Positions 51,171 to 59,584 of a DNA stretch of 64,000 bases are shown piece by piece; the first letter of the stretch is position 1; the number at the start of each line of letters is the position of its first letter. The translations under genes and the position numbers were made by a program. The notes below the pieces were generated by a model. It was given only the letters and a program-made list of their open reading frames with translations, was not told the DNA's origin and made no database searches. Origin of the DNA: Streptomyces aurantiacus (GTDB lineage Bacteria > Actinomycetota > Actinomycetes > Streptomycetales > Streptomycetaceae). The stretch spans positions 3,162,001-3,226,000 of the forward strand of contig NZ_CP114283.1 in NCBI RefSeq assembly GCF_027107535.1. The letters run 5' to 3'.

Positions 51171-52253
51171 TCAGAAGGTCAGCACAGCTTTGCCGACCGA
51201 GCCGGACCGGACCGCCGCGACGGCCTCGTTGATCTGCTCGAACGGGAAGTAGGTGATCATCTTCTCGACCGGAAACCGGCCCTTGGCGTTCAGGTCGAGG
51301 AGCTGGGGCAGGAACACCTGCGGCAGGCTGGACCCGGCGATGATGCCGGTGACGCTGCGCCCGTTGAGGATGCTGCGCCACTCGAAACTCATCGACTCGC
51401 TCGGCCCGATGCCGATGACCCCGGCGCGGCCGAGCGGCCCGAGCGACTCCACCGCGACGCGCAGGACGTCCTCGCGCCCGGTGGTGTCGATGACGAAGTC
51501 GAATCCCTCGGGGACGAGGGCGGCCAGCTGCTCGGCGGCCGGTCCGGCCGAGGAGTCGACCGTGTGCGTGGCGCCGAAGCCGCGGGCCGCCTCCAGCTTG
51601 GCCGGGTTCATGTCGACGGCGGCGACGATCGCGCAGCCGCTCAGTGCGGCCGCGATGATGGCGGCCACGCCGACAGCCCCCGCCCCGAAGACGGCGATCG
51701 ACGAGCCGGGGCGCGGCTGCAGCACGTTGAGCACGCCGCCGGCGCCGGTCTGGAATCCGCAGCCGAAGGGTCCGGCCCGCCGCAAGTCCAGTGAGGGGTC
51801 GATCTTCACGACCGCCCGCTCCGGTGCGACGACGTGGCTGGCGAACGACGACTGGCCCAGGAAGTGGGCGTTGACCTCCCGCCCCTCATGGGTCACGGCG
51901 GTGGAGCCGTCGGGGCGGCGGCCGGAGAAGTTCACGGCGTCGAAGCCGCGGCAGTAGGCGGGCGAGCCGGTGCGGCACAGCGTGCACGAGCCGCACGACG
52001 CGAAGGACATGGTGACGCTGTCGCCCGGGCGTACGGAGGTGACGTGCGCGCCGACCTTCTCGACGATGCCCGACCCCTCGTGCCCGAGCAGCGCCGGCGT
52101 GGGGAAGAAGGTCGCGAACTCGAGGTCGGTGCCGCAGATGCCAACGCCGACGACGCGGACGAGCACCTCGTCGGGACGGGGCTCCTCCAGGTCCACCTCG
52201 GTCAGGACGAATGGCTGTCCGGCTTGCTCCAGCAGAGCGGCGGTGGCGCGCAC
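51171..52253 (-). CDS. zinc-dependent alcohol dehydrogenase (aryl-alcohol type)
   Basis: A 360-residue NAD-dependent MDR enzyme. Catalytic zinc ligands lie in GICGTDLEF (Cys near 39) and LGHEGSGIVEKVG (His/Glu near 58), and the structural zinc Cys cluster in FASCGSCTLCRTGSPAYCRG (about 85-104). The coenzyme motif is VFGAGAVGVAAIIAA (about 190-204), with VDMNPAKLEAARGFGA after strand 2. It resembles benzyl or aryl alcohol dehydrogenases. The start is GTG at 52253. It lies between the P450 gene and a divergent aldehyde dehydrogenase, so P450, alcohol and aldehyde oxidation are likely linked. Confidence 0.94.
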   Translation of the reverse strand: MRATAALLEQAGQPFVLTEVDLEEPRPDEVLVRVVGVGICGTDLEFATFFPTPALLGHEGSGIVEKVGAHVTSVRPGDSVTMSFASCGSCTLCRTGSPAYCRGFDAVNFSGRRPDGSTAVTHEGREVNAHFLGQSSFASHVVAPERAVVKIDPSLDLRRAGPFGCGFQTGAGGVLNVLQPRPGSSIAVFGAGAVGVAAIIAAALSGCAIVAAVDMNPAKLEAARGFGATHTVDSSAGPAAEQLAALVPEGFDFVIDTTGREDVLRVAVESLGPLGRAGVIGIGPSESMSFEWRSILNGRSVTGIIAGSSLPQVFLPQLLDLNAKGRFPVEKMITYFPFEQINEAVAAVRSGSVGKAVLTF

Positions 52254-52284
52254 CAGGCCTCCTGTAGTGACTCACATAGCGAGA

Positions 52285-52292
52285 TCGCATAT
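52285..52292. promoter_or_regulatory. TCGCATAT motif between divergent dehydrogenase genes
   Basis: TCGCATAT lies in the 73-base gap between the alcohol and aldehyde dehydrogenase genes. The same octamer occurs at 47914-47921 before the TSUP gene. It is a candidate half-site for the local regulator, though chance is not excluded. Confidence 0.3.
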
Positions 52293-52326
52293 TGACATGC
52301 GTGACAAGGTCGGTCAAGGTTCGCGT

Positions 52327-53772
52327 ATGGCTGCTGTTGACTTCCCTTCTTCCCAGCACTTCATCGACGGCGAGTGGGTCGCGGCCCGTGACGGCGGCAC
52401 CCTGGACATCGTCGATCCGGCCACGCGGCAGGTGATCACCAAGGTGGCACTGTCGGGCGGAGCCGATGTCGACGACGCGGTCGCCGCGGCGCGCCGCGCC
52501 TCCCCTGCCTGGGCTGTGACCAACCCCAGCGAGCGCGGGACGCTGATCCGGCGCTGGGCCGACCTGATCCTCGCCGACGTCGAGGCGCTGGCCGCCGTAG
52601 AGGCGAGGGACGTGGGCAAGCCGCTGTCCGGGGGCCGGACGAACATCTACATCGCCCACGACATCGTCAACTACTTCGCGGGCGCGGCCGACAAGCTCAC
52701 CGGGGTCACGCTGCCGACACGCAGCCCCGACTACCTGGGCTACACGGTGCCCGAGCCGTACGGCGTGTGCGCCGTCGTCATCCCGTGGAACGTGCCGGCC
52801 GTGCTCATGGCCGCGAACGTCGCGCCGGCGCTCGCCGCGGGCAATACGGTCGTCCTCAAGCCGTCCGAGATCGCACCGCTGACCCCGTTCGCACTCGTCG
52901 AACTCGCCCGCCGCGCCGGCTTCCCGCCCGGGGTGCTCAACGTCGTCGCGGGCGGCCCCGAGGCGGGCGCCGCACTGACCTCGCACCCGGGCGTCGACCA
53001 CATCAGCTTCGTCGGCTCCACCGCCACCGGGCGGGCGATCATGACGGCCGCCGCGCAGAACCTCGTCCCGGTGAAGCTCGAACTCGGCGGCAAGTCGCCG
53101 AACGTGCTGTTCGCCGACGCCGACCTCGACACGGCGATCGAAGCGGTCGTCGCCTCGATCACCGAGAACGCGGGGCAGAACTGCTACGCCGGTTCCCGGC
53201 TGCTCGTCGAGGCCTCGGTGCACGACGAGGTCGTGGAGCGGGTCGCCGCCGCCATGGCCGCGATCAAGACGGGGCCCTGGGACGCCGACCTGGACATGGG
53301 ACCGCTGGTCAGCGCCGCGCAGTTCGCCCGCGTCAGCGGCTTCCTCCAGGACGCCCCTCGCGAGGGCGCGCGGCTGGTCACCGGTGGCGCGCCCACCGGC
53401 GACGGATGGTTCGTCCAGCCGACCGTGTACGACGGTGTGGACGCGGGCATGCGCGTCGCCCGCGAGGAGGTCTTCGGCCCGGTTCTCGCCGTCCAGTCCT
53501 TCCGTGACACGGCCGAGGCGACCCAGCTGATGAACGCGACGGACTTCGGCCTGCTGGCCTGCATCTGGACCAACGACGTCTCCCGGGCGCTGCGGCTGGC
53601 GAAGGACGTCCGCTCCGGGCAGGTGGCGGTCAACCAGTTCCACGACGCGGGAGTGATCGGCTTTCCGTTCAACATGCAGAAGGACAGCGGCTTCAGCCGG
53701 GGCGGCGGGTACGGGGCGCTGCGCGAGTACACCCAGGAGAAGGGCGTGGCCATCCGGTTGTTGGCCCGCTGA
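52327..53772 (+). CDS. NAD(P)-dependent aldehyde dehydrogenase
   Basis: A 481-residue ALDH. Seen are the N-terminal FIDGEWVAARDGGTLDIVDPAT, VIPWNVPAVLMAANVAPALAAGNTVVLKPSE (NAD site, about 155-185), the general base Glu in VKLELGGKSPNVLF (near 255) and the nucleophile Cys in ENAGQNCYAGSRLL (near 289). The C-terminal motif FGPVLAVQSF is present. It starts with ATG at 52327, and the PucR gene begins 11 bases after its stop, so both are in one operon. It would oxidise an aldehyde made by the P450 or alcohol dehydrogenase. Confidence 0.95.
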   Translation: MAAVDFPSSQHFIDGEWVAARDGGTLDIVDPATRQVITKVALSGGADVDDAVAAARRASPAWAVTNPSERGTLIRRWADLILADVEALAAVEARDVGKPLSGGRTNIYIAHDIVNYFAGAADKLTGVTLPTRSPDYLGYTVPEPYGVCAVVIPWNVPAVLMAANVAPALAAGNTVVLKPSEIAPLTPFALVELARRAGFPPGVLNVVAGGPEAGAALTSHPGVDHISFVGSTATGRAIMTAAAQNLVPVKLELGGKSPNVLFADADLDTAIEAVVASITENAGQNCYAGSRLLVEASVHDEVVERVAAAMAAIKTGPWDADLDMGPLVSAAQFARVSGFLQDAPREGARLVTGGAPTGDGWFVQPTVYDGVDAGMRVAREEVFGPVLAVQSFRDTAEATQLMNATDFGLLACIWTNDVSRALRLAKDVRSGQVAVNQFHDAGVIGFPFNMQKDSGFSRGGGYGALREYTQEKGVAIRLLAR

Positions 53773-53783
53773 GAGTCGACATC

Positions 53784-55010
53784 ATGGGAACCGTCGCTGA
53801 AGCGCGGTCCGGCCCGGCCCGGGAGAGGGCCGGGCCGGACCGCGAACCCGCCGGGCCGGACCGCGAACCTGCCGGGCTGGAGCGGGAACTGACCGAGGCC
53901 GTGCTCGCCGGCGCCGCGCGCTCGGACGTGCTCCGCGCGCTTCTGCGGGCGACTGGCCGGCAGGTGCGGCTGCTGTCCGCCGAGGGTGTGCCGCTGGCGA
54001 CCACCGACGGCGGATCCGGAGTCGCGGCCACGGTCGCGGACGGCGTGCTCTCCGGCGTGGCCGAACCGGTGGTCGACACGCTCGACGGGCTGTGCGCCAC
54101 GGCGTTGCCCGTACGAGCGGGGACGACGTTGGGCGGTGTGCTGCTGACCGTCGGTCCCGCCGATCCGCGGGTGCAGGCGCTGGCCGGTGCCGCCGTCACC
54201 GCGCTCCTCATCGACGCCGTGCGCGCGGGGGACGCCTCGGCCGAGGTCTCGCCGCGGCACACACCGGCCGACGTCGTCGCCGCGCTGCGGTCCGGGACGG
54301 TGAGCCCCTCGGTGTGCGCGGCGGCCGCGGGACTGGGGATCGATCTGCGGCGACCGCCGGCCGGTGCCGTACTGCACTACAGCGGCTCCCGACTGCGTGC
54401 CTGGTCCACCGCCCTCGCCTGGCTGGAGCACCCTGTGCGGCAGGAGGGGCGTACGGCGTGGACGGTGGTGTCGGGCGAGGTCGTACTCGCCCGACTGCAG
54501 AGCAGGCTGCGCCTCATGACCGGCGACGAGTCCGCCGGTGACCACGTCGTCGCGGCGAGCGGTTTCTACCCCGACTCGACGATCGGTCTGGCCCGGTCCT
54601 TCATCGAGGCAGAACGGCTGCTCGGGCTGGCCAGGAGCCGGCGCGTCCCGCTGCTCACCTTCGCCGGCTGCGGGGTGGTCCAGCTGCTGTTGCCCCTCCC
54701 GCGCGCGGAGCTGGAGGCGTACGCCGAGGCGCACCTCGGGCCGATCCGGCAGCGTCCGGAGCTGATGGCGACCCTCCGTGCCTGGCTGGCCGAGCGGGGC
54801 AGCCGGCAGAGCGTCTCCGAACAACTCCATCTCCACCGCAACTCGGTGGGCTACCGGGTCCGCCAGATCAAGAACCTCCTCGGCACGGACCCCCTGATTC
54901 CCGCCGCCTCGGCGCAGTTGCACCTGGCGCTCGCGGCGCTCGACCTGCTCGCCGCCGACGATCAGCGGCTGCGCGGCGACGACGAAGAACCGGTCTCCGC
55001 CGGACGCTGA
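53784..55010 (+). CDS. PucR/CdaR-family transcriptional regulator
   Basis: A 408-residue regulator. An N-terminal tail has three imperfect Gly-Pro-Asp-Arg-Glu-Pro-Ala repeats (about 14-34). A GAF-like part (about 35-155) precedes a GGDEF-like middle (GFYPDSTIGLARSFIEAERLLGLAR, about 250-275), and the C-terminal HTH_30 has WLAERGSRQSVSEQLHLHRNSVGYRVRQIKNLLG (about 325-360). PucR proteins often activate purine, allantoin or amino-compound catabolism. It follows the aldehyde dehydrogenase in an operon and lies just before a strong promoter with a CTCGCAATGCGAG element, so it likely regulates the whole locus. Confidence 0.9.
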   Translation: MGTVAEARSGPARERAGPDREPAGPDREPAGLERELTEAVLAGAARSDVLRALLRATGRQVRLLSAEGVPLATTDGGSGVAATVADGVLSGVAEPVVDTLDGLCATALPVRAGTTLGGVLLTVGPADPRVQALAGAAVTALLIDAVRAGDASAEVSPRHTPADVVAALRSGTVSPSVCAAAAGLGIDLRRPPAGAVLHYSGSRLRAWSTALAWLEHPVRQEGRTAWTVVSGEVVLARLQSRLRLMTGDESAGDHVVAASGFYPDSTIGLARSFIEAERLLGLARSRRVPLLTFAGCGVVQLLLPLPRAELEAYAEAHLGPIRQRPELMATLRAWLAERGSRQSVSEQLHLHRNSVGYRVRQIKNLLGTDPLIPAASAQLHLALAALDLLAADDQRLRGDDEEPVSAGR

Positions 55011-55164
55011 ACCGTCCTTGGCCTGTGCCGCCAGGGGGGTGCGTCGCAATGCGTCCGCACCCGCTCACGCGCCGCCGCGGCCTGCGTGGTGAGCCTTAAC
55101 AGCAAGCGAAATGCCGATAACAGTCGGTGAAACGACGACGAAACCCAGTTTTTCCATACAAGCG

Positions 55165-55193
55165 TTGACAGCACTGGTCGGCATGGGCAGAGT
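55165..55193 (+). promoter_or_regulatory. sigma-70-type promoter of the dehydrogenase-importer operon
   Basis: TTGACA (55165-55170) is followed after 17 bases by CAGAGT (55188-55193), a good Streptomyces housekeeping -35/-10 pair. The start of transcription would be near 55200, about 50 bases before the GTG at 55254. Confidence 0.65.
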
Positions 55194-55216
55194 GGCCTCA
55201 CAATACGTTCCACCGC

Positions 55217-55229
55217 CTCGCAATGCGAG
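55217..55229. promoter_or_regulatory. palindromic operator CTCGCAATGCGAG
   Basis: The 13-bp odd palindrome CTCGCAATGCGAG lies just downstream of the -10 box at 55188. It has the right place for a regulator that blocks or modulates transcription of the operon, with PucR the nearest candidate. The octamer TCGCATAT at two other divergent promoters of this locus resembles its half. Confidence 0.55.
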
Positions 55230-55253
55230 ACGGCAAAGGTGAGGAGGGCCGCG

Positions 55254-56285
55254 GTGCGAGCGATGGTGCAGACCGATTTCGGGGGAACCGAAGTCGTGTC
55301 TCCGCAGGACATCCCGGAGCCGGTGTGCGGTGCGCGCGATGTCGTCGTCGAGGTCGCGTACTGCGGGCTGAACCGCCTGGACCTGCTGCAGCGCAAGGGG
55401 CCCGGTCTGATCCCCGGCTTCCGTCTTCCCCACGTACCGGGCATGGACTTCGCCGGAACGGTGGTGGCGACCGGATCCGCGGTCAGCTCCATAGTCCCAG
55501 GCGACCGGGTCGTCGCCGACCCCACCCAGGGCTGCGGGAGCTGTCCACGTTGCTCGGTGGGCGATCGCGCGTACTGCGTCAGCCCGCGCATCCTCGGCGG
55601 CAACATCCCGGGCGCGCTGGCCGAATACGTCCTGGCGTCCGCCGAATCGATCGTACGGGTCCCCAAGTCGGTGTCGCTCGACGAGGCCGTCACCCTGCCC
55701 ACCGCCTTCGCGACGGCATGGCACGCGGTACACAGCGTCGGAGCACTGGACGCCGGTGAGACCTTCGTGGTGCACGCGGCCGCGAGTCCTGTCAGCCTGG
55801 CGGCCATCGCGCTGGCCAAGCAGGCCGGTGCCTCGGTCGTCGCGTTCGCGGGCAGCGACGCGAAGCTGGCCGCGGCCCGCGCGGCCGGCGCGGACCTGGC
55901 CCTGCGCAACGACGAACCGGATCCGGCGAAAGCGGTGACCGCCTTCACCGACGGCGCCGGCGCGCACCTGGTCCTGGACCACGTCGGCACCGGCACCTGG
56001 CGCACCTCACTGGACTGCCTCGGCATCCGCGGGCGACTGGTGCTGCTGGGCAACACCAGCGGCGACCAGGTCTCCTTCTCACTGAGAGAGGTCTTCCACC
56101 GTGGCCTGAAACTGCTGGGCGCCGGGGGCTACACCTCGGCCGACTTCGTCGCCGCCACCTCGGCCTGTTTCGCCGACGGCCTGCACCTTCCCACCGCCGC
56201 CCGCTTCCCGCTCGATGATCTCGCCGACGCCTGGGACGTGCTCGGCGCCCGCGACACCATAGGAAAGGTCGTGATCACGCCATGA
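55254..56285 (+). CDS. zinc-binding alcohol dehydrogenase family protein
   Basis: A 343-residue MDR protein. Seen are FGGTEVVSPQDIPEPVCGARDVVVEVAYCGLNRLDLLQ at the N-terminus, the HVPGMDFAGTVVATG block, a structural-zinc-like Cys cluster in QGCGSCPRCSVGDRAYC (about 88-104), and a Rossmann segment VVHAAASPVSLAAIALAKQAGA (AxxSPVS, an unusual form of GxGxxG). The usual catalytic-zinc Cys is replaced (YCGLNRLDL), so zinc catalysis is doubtful. GTG at 55254 is chosen for its AGGAGGG leader; GTG at 55239 and ATG at 55263 are alternatives. It is the first gene of the importer operon. Confidence 0.88.
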   Translation: MRAMVQTDFGGTEVVSPQDIPEPVCGARDVVVEVAYCGLNRLDLLQRKGPGLIPGFRLPHVPGMDFAGTVVATGSAVSSIVPGDRVVADPTQGCGSCPRCSVGDRAYCVSPRILGGNIPGALAEYVLASAESIVRVPKSVSLDEAVTLPTAFATAWHAVHSVGALDAGETFVVHAAASPVSLAAIALAKQAGASVVAFAGSDAKLAAARAAGADLALRNDEPDPAKAVTAFTDGAGAHLVLDHVGTGTWRTSLDCLGIRGRLVLLGNTSGDQVSFSLREVFHRGLKLLGAGGYTSADFVAATSACFADGLHLPTAARFPLDDLADAWDVLGARDTIGKVVITP

Positions 56286-57661
56286 GCGACCTGCTCATCG
56301 TGGGGGGCGACATCGTCACCATGGACTCCGCACGGCGGGTCCTCACCGGCGCGACGATCGCCGTGTCCGGGGACAGCATCGCCGCACTCGGCACCACCGA
56401 GGACCTGCGCGCCCGTTTCCCGGACGCGAGAGAGATCGACGCGACGGGCTGTGTCGTCATCCCGGGCCTCGTCGACGCCCACCAGCACACGACCGTCGAC
56501 CCCCTCGTACGCAGCACGATCCCGGACCACATCAGCTCGCAGGAGTCGATCTTCGATTGGATCGTCCCGCTGCACGCCCACGCCGACGGTGACGACGACG
56601 AACTCGCGGCGACAATCACCGCCGTCGAGTGCCTGTCCCGGGGCATCACCACCGTGCTGGAACCGGGCACGGTGGCCTACCCGGAACGGGTCGCCGCCGG
56701 GCTGGCCGCCGCGGGGATCCGCGCCCGGGTCGGCGGCTGGGGCTGGGACGCCGAGGGCGTGCCGTTCGGCGCACCCGCCGACGAGGTGCTCGCCCGGCAG
56801 GAGGACATCGTCAAGTCCCTGCCGGCCACCGGGCCGGTCACCGGATGGGTGACACTCGTCGGCCACGACCTCGCCAGCGACGAACTCTTCACCGGAGCGG
56901 CGAACCTGGCCGAGCGGCTCGACACCGGACTGACCTGGCACGTCTCGCCCGGGCCCGCCGACATCGAGGCCTACGCCCAGCGTTGCGGGCGCCGGCCGGT
57001 GGTCCACTTCGGAGAACTGGGCGTACTCGGCCCGCGCCTGCTGCTGGGGCACGCCGTGTGGCTCGACGACGCCGAGGTCGACGCGATCCTTGACACCCGT
57101 ACCGCCGTCGCCGCCTGCCCGGGGGCCTACCTGCGCCTCGCCCAGGGCTACACCCGCGCCTCGCGCCACGCCGAGCTGGTGCGCAGGGGAGGCAGGGTGG
57201 CCCTGGGCTGCGACGCCCACAACGCCGGCGACGCCCCGGACATCCTCCTGGCCGCCTATCTGTTCGCCGGCCTCGAACGCGACCGTGACCTGCCCGACCC
57301 CATCCGCGCCGAGCAGGCGTTCGCGCTCGCGACGGTCGACGGCGCCGAAGCGGTCGGTCTGGGCGGGCGGACCGGCTCCCTGGAGGTCGGCAAGGCCGCC
57401 GACCTCGTCGTACTCGACACCAGCGACCCCGCCTGGATGCCGCGGGGCGACCTGGCCCGCCAGCTCGTCTGGGGCCACGTGTCGCGCACCGTCCGTGACG
57501 TGCTGGTCGACGGCCGCGTGGTCGTCCGCGACCGGCAGCCGACCGGCATCGACCTCACCGCCGTAGCCGAGGCCGCCGCCGAGCGGTCCGCCGCCCTCCT
57601 GCGGCGCGCCGGCATCAAGCCCCGCCCGACCTGGCCGACAGAGCCGGCGGGCACCCCGTGA
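56282..57661 (+). CDS. amidohydrolase of the ATZ/TRZ/8-oxoguanine deaminase type
   Basis: A 459-residue metal-dependent hydrolase of subtype III. Seen are the first metal-binding motif GLVDAHQHTTVD (HxH, about 62-73), a third metal His in WHVSPGPADIE, another in GHAVWLDDAEVDAI and the final Asp in VALGCDAHNAGDAPDILLA (about 314-332). This set belongs to chlorohydrolases, guanine/8-oxoguanine deaminases and melamine deaminase relatives. It overlaps the previous gene by four bases (ATGA) and is followed by a flavin reductase-like gene. Hydrolytic removal of an amino or similar group from a heterocycle is the likely reaction. Confidence 0.92.
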   Translation: MSDLLIVGGDIVTMDSARRVLTGATIAVSGDSIAALGTTEDLRARFPDAREIDATGCVVIPGLVDAHQHTTVDPLVRSTIPDHISSQESIFDWIVPLHAHADGDDDELAATITAVECLSRGITTVLEPGTVAYPERVAAGLAAAGIRARVGGWGWDAEGVPFGAPADEVLARQEDIVKSLPATGPVTGWVTLVGHDLASDELFTGAANLAERLDTGLTWHVSPGPADIEAYAQRCGRRPVVHFGELGVLGPRLLLGHAVWLDDAEVDAILDTRTAVAACPGAYLRLAQGYTRASRHAELVRRGGRVALGCDAHNAGDAPDILLAAYLFAGLERDRDLPDPIRAEQAFALATVDGAEAVGLGGRTGSLEVGKAADLVVLDTSDPAWMPRGDLARQLVWGHVSRTVRDVLVDGRVVVRDRQPTGIDLTAVAEAAAERSAALLRRAGIKPRPTWPTEPAGTP

Positions 57662-57674
57662 AGGAGACCACCCG

Positions 57675-58343
57675 TTGAACGTCATCGACATGTCAGGACG
57701 CTCCCCGGCACAGAAGCAGGGCCTGCTCTCACAACTGGTGGTACCGCGGCCGATCGCGATGATCACCACACTCGACCCGGACGGAGGGGTCAACGTCGCG
57801 CCGTACAGCTACTACATGCCGGTCAGCGGCGAGCCCCCGCTGATCGCCGTCACCATCGGCGCCCAGCGGGAGGCGACCCGTGAGCCGAAGGACACGTGGC
57901 TCAACATCGAGCGCACGGGCGAGTTCGTCGTCAACGTCACCACCGCCGAGATCGCCGAGCACATCGAGGCGGTGGCCCGCGAATACCCTCGCGGTGTCAG
58001 CGAGATGGACGTCGCCGACTGGCGATCGGTGCCCTCACAGGTCGTCGACACGCCGTCGCTGGCCGACAGCCCCGCGCACCTGGAGTGCCGGGTGCACGAG
58101 GTGATCGACCGCGGCGACCACACCTCCTGCTTCTCGGGCGTGCACATCGTCCTCGCCGAGGTCGTCTGCATCACCACCGACGACTCGCTCATGTCCGCCC
58201 CGGGCCGCGTCGACCCCACCCGGGTCCGAGCGGTCGGGCGGATGGGCTTCCCGTGGTTCGTCGCCGCGGGGGAGGAGTCCATCTTCCACCAGGCGCGTGT
58301 CTCCTACGCCGAGCTCGACCGGGCCGACCGGTCCGCCAACTGA
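57675..58343 (+). CDS. flavin reductase-like domain protein
   Basis: A 222-residue protein of the FMN-binding split-barrel (Flavin_Reduct) family. Seen are VVPRPIAMITTLDPDGGVNVAPYSYYMPVSGEPPLIAVTIG (about 18-58) and a WLNIERTGEFVVNVTTAEIAEHIEAVA segment (about 75-101), then LECRVHEVIDRGDHTSCFSGVHIVLAEV (about 137-165). TTG at 57675 has an AAGGAG leader and is chosen over ATG at 57690. It may supply reduced flavin, or bind flavin to act on its own. No monooxygenase partner other than the P450 fusion is in the window. Confidence 0.9.
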   Translation: MNVIDMSGRSPAQKQGLLSQLVVPRPIAMITTLDPDGGVNVAPYSYYMPVSGEPPLIAVTIGAQREATREPKDTWLNIERTGEFVVNVTTAEIAEHIEAVAREYPRGVSEMDVADWRSVPSQVVDTPSLADSPAHLECRVHEVIDRGDHTSCFSGVHIVLAEVVCITTDDSLMSAPGRVDPTRVRAVGRMGFPWFVAAGEESIFHQARVSYAELDRADRSAN

Positions 58344-58353
58344 CCCACTCCCC

Positions 58354-58408
58354 GCAAAGTCCCCCCGCGAAGTCACCCCCCCCGCGAAGTCACTCCCTCC
58401 GAAGTCAC
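58354..58408 (+). repeat. iterated GAAGTCAC elements before the importer operon
   Basis: Three copies of GAAGTCAC (58369-58376, 58386-58393, 58401-58408) and a degenerate AAAGTC copy (58356-58361) lie at 15-17-base spacing in the gap between the flavin reductase and substrate-binding protein genes. They could be binding sites for a regulator or part of an mRNA structure. Confidence 0.55.
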
Positions 58409-58454
58409 CACCGCCTCCACAGGGCGGTGCCACCCAGCGAACGGAACCGCAGAC

Positions 58455-59546
58455 ATGACTGCAGGCAGATCTCTCTGGCGTAGTAGGGCGGCGCTCGGCC
58501 TCGCCCTCACAGGAGCCCTCGCGCTCTCCGGCTGCGCCAGCAACGACGCGACGGCACCCAAGGCGACCGCCGCGGCCACTGGCGGCAGCGGCGGATCGGG
58601 CCTCAACGAGCCCGACGTCAACGGCGACGGCAAGGTCGTCATCGGTGTCCTCAGCCCCGGTGACATCAACGACCGCGGCTACTACGAGAGTTTCGTCGAC
58701 TCGGCGGACGCCTACGCCAAGGAGAAGAGCTGGACGGTCATCAAGCGCGGCAGCGTGCCCGCGAGCGACGCGCTCAGCGCCGCCCGCGCGCTGTGCCAGC
58801 AGCACGTCGACATGGTCGCGCTCGCCGCGAGTGAGCTCAAGGCCGCCATCCCGGCCTCCGAGGAGCCGGTCTGCGCCAAGACCGCCTGGTACGTGCCGTC
58901 GTCGGCGAACATCGACCAGACCCCGCGGATCATGCTGTCCTCCGACAACCCCAACCAGTCGATGCTCGCCGCCGGCTACGCCGCGGGCCTGAAGATGAAG
59001 GCGGGCGGCTACACCAAGGCCGGATTCGTCACCGGCATCAAGGCCGACTTCAGTGTCCTGGGAGCGAAGGCATTCCTCGCCGGTATCCGGGAGGTCGTCC
59101 CCAAGGCCACCCTGGTGAGCACCTACACCGGTGACTTCAACGACTCGGCGAAGGCCAAGGAAGCCATCCAGGCCCAGATCAGCCAGGGTGCCAAGGTCAT
59201 CTACCCCTACCTCGGGGGCGCGACCGACGCCGCGGCGCAGGTGGCGAACGCGAGCGGCGTGCTGACCCTCACTCCGGGCACCGACCGGTGCGCCTCGACC
59301 AGCCCGAAGTTCGACATCTCGGTGATCTTCAGCCCGGGTGACTACTTCCGGGCCGCGCTGGAGGACTTCGCCAAGGACGACCTGAAGATGGGCACGCCGC
59401 GCGTGTGGCAGCTGGGCGTCGACCCCTACCCGACCATCAAGATCTGCAAGGGCCAGGGCGACGAGGACCAGCGGCTGGCGGAGTTCATGAAGAAGATCGG
59501 CAACAAGGAGATCGACCCGGAGGCCGAGGTCAAGCGCCTCGGCTGA
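58455..59546 (+). CDS. BMP-family ABC transporter substrate-binding lipoprotein
   Basis: A 363-residue lipoprotein. The signal MTAGRSLWRSRAALGLALTGALALSGCAS ends in the lipobox LSGC, with Cys near residue 27. The mature part reads as the BMP/PnrA-like fold: KVVIGVLSPGDINDRGYYESFVDSAD, TPRIMLSSDNPNQSMLAAGYAAGLKMK, and IYPYLGGATDAAAQVANASGVLTLTPGTDRC. BMP proteins bind nucleosides or related compounds; a Thr-rich pocket and the Asp in SPGDINDRGYY fit a polar ligand. It is the first gene of the importer operon. Confidence 0.93.
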   Translation: MTAGRSLWRSRAALGLALTGALALSGCASNDATAPKATAAATGGSGGSGLNEPDVNGDGKVVIGVLSPGDINDRGYYESFVDSADAYAKEKSWTVIKRGSVPASDALSAARALCQQHVDMVALAASELKAAIPASEEPVCAKTAWYVPSSANIDQTPRIMLSSDNPNQSMLAAGYAAGLKMKAGGYTKAGFVTGIKADFSVLGAKAFLAGIREVVPKATLVSTYTGDFNDSAKAKEAIQAQISQGAKVIYPYLGGATDAAAQVANASGVLTLTPGTDRCASTSPKFDISVIFSPGDYFRAALEDFAKDDLKMGTPRVWQLGVDPYPTIKICKGQGDEDQRLAEFMKKIGNKEIDPEAEVKRLG

Positions 59547-59584
59547 CCGACCGTGCCGACACCGACCCAGGAGATTCACACGCG

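Noticed and set aside
49500..51794. 764-codon plus-strand frame opposite the P450 gene
   Set aside because: It is a mirror frame of a gene with complete P450 and reductase motifs; the product lacks any domain pattern.
58344..58454. CRISPR-like array from the GAAGTCAC copies
   Set aside because: Units are 8 bases with 7-9-base spacers, far too short for CRISPR, and no cas genes are present.
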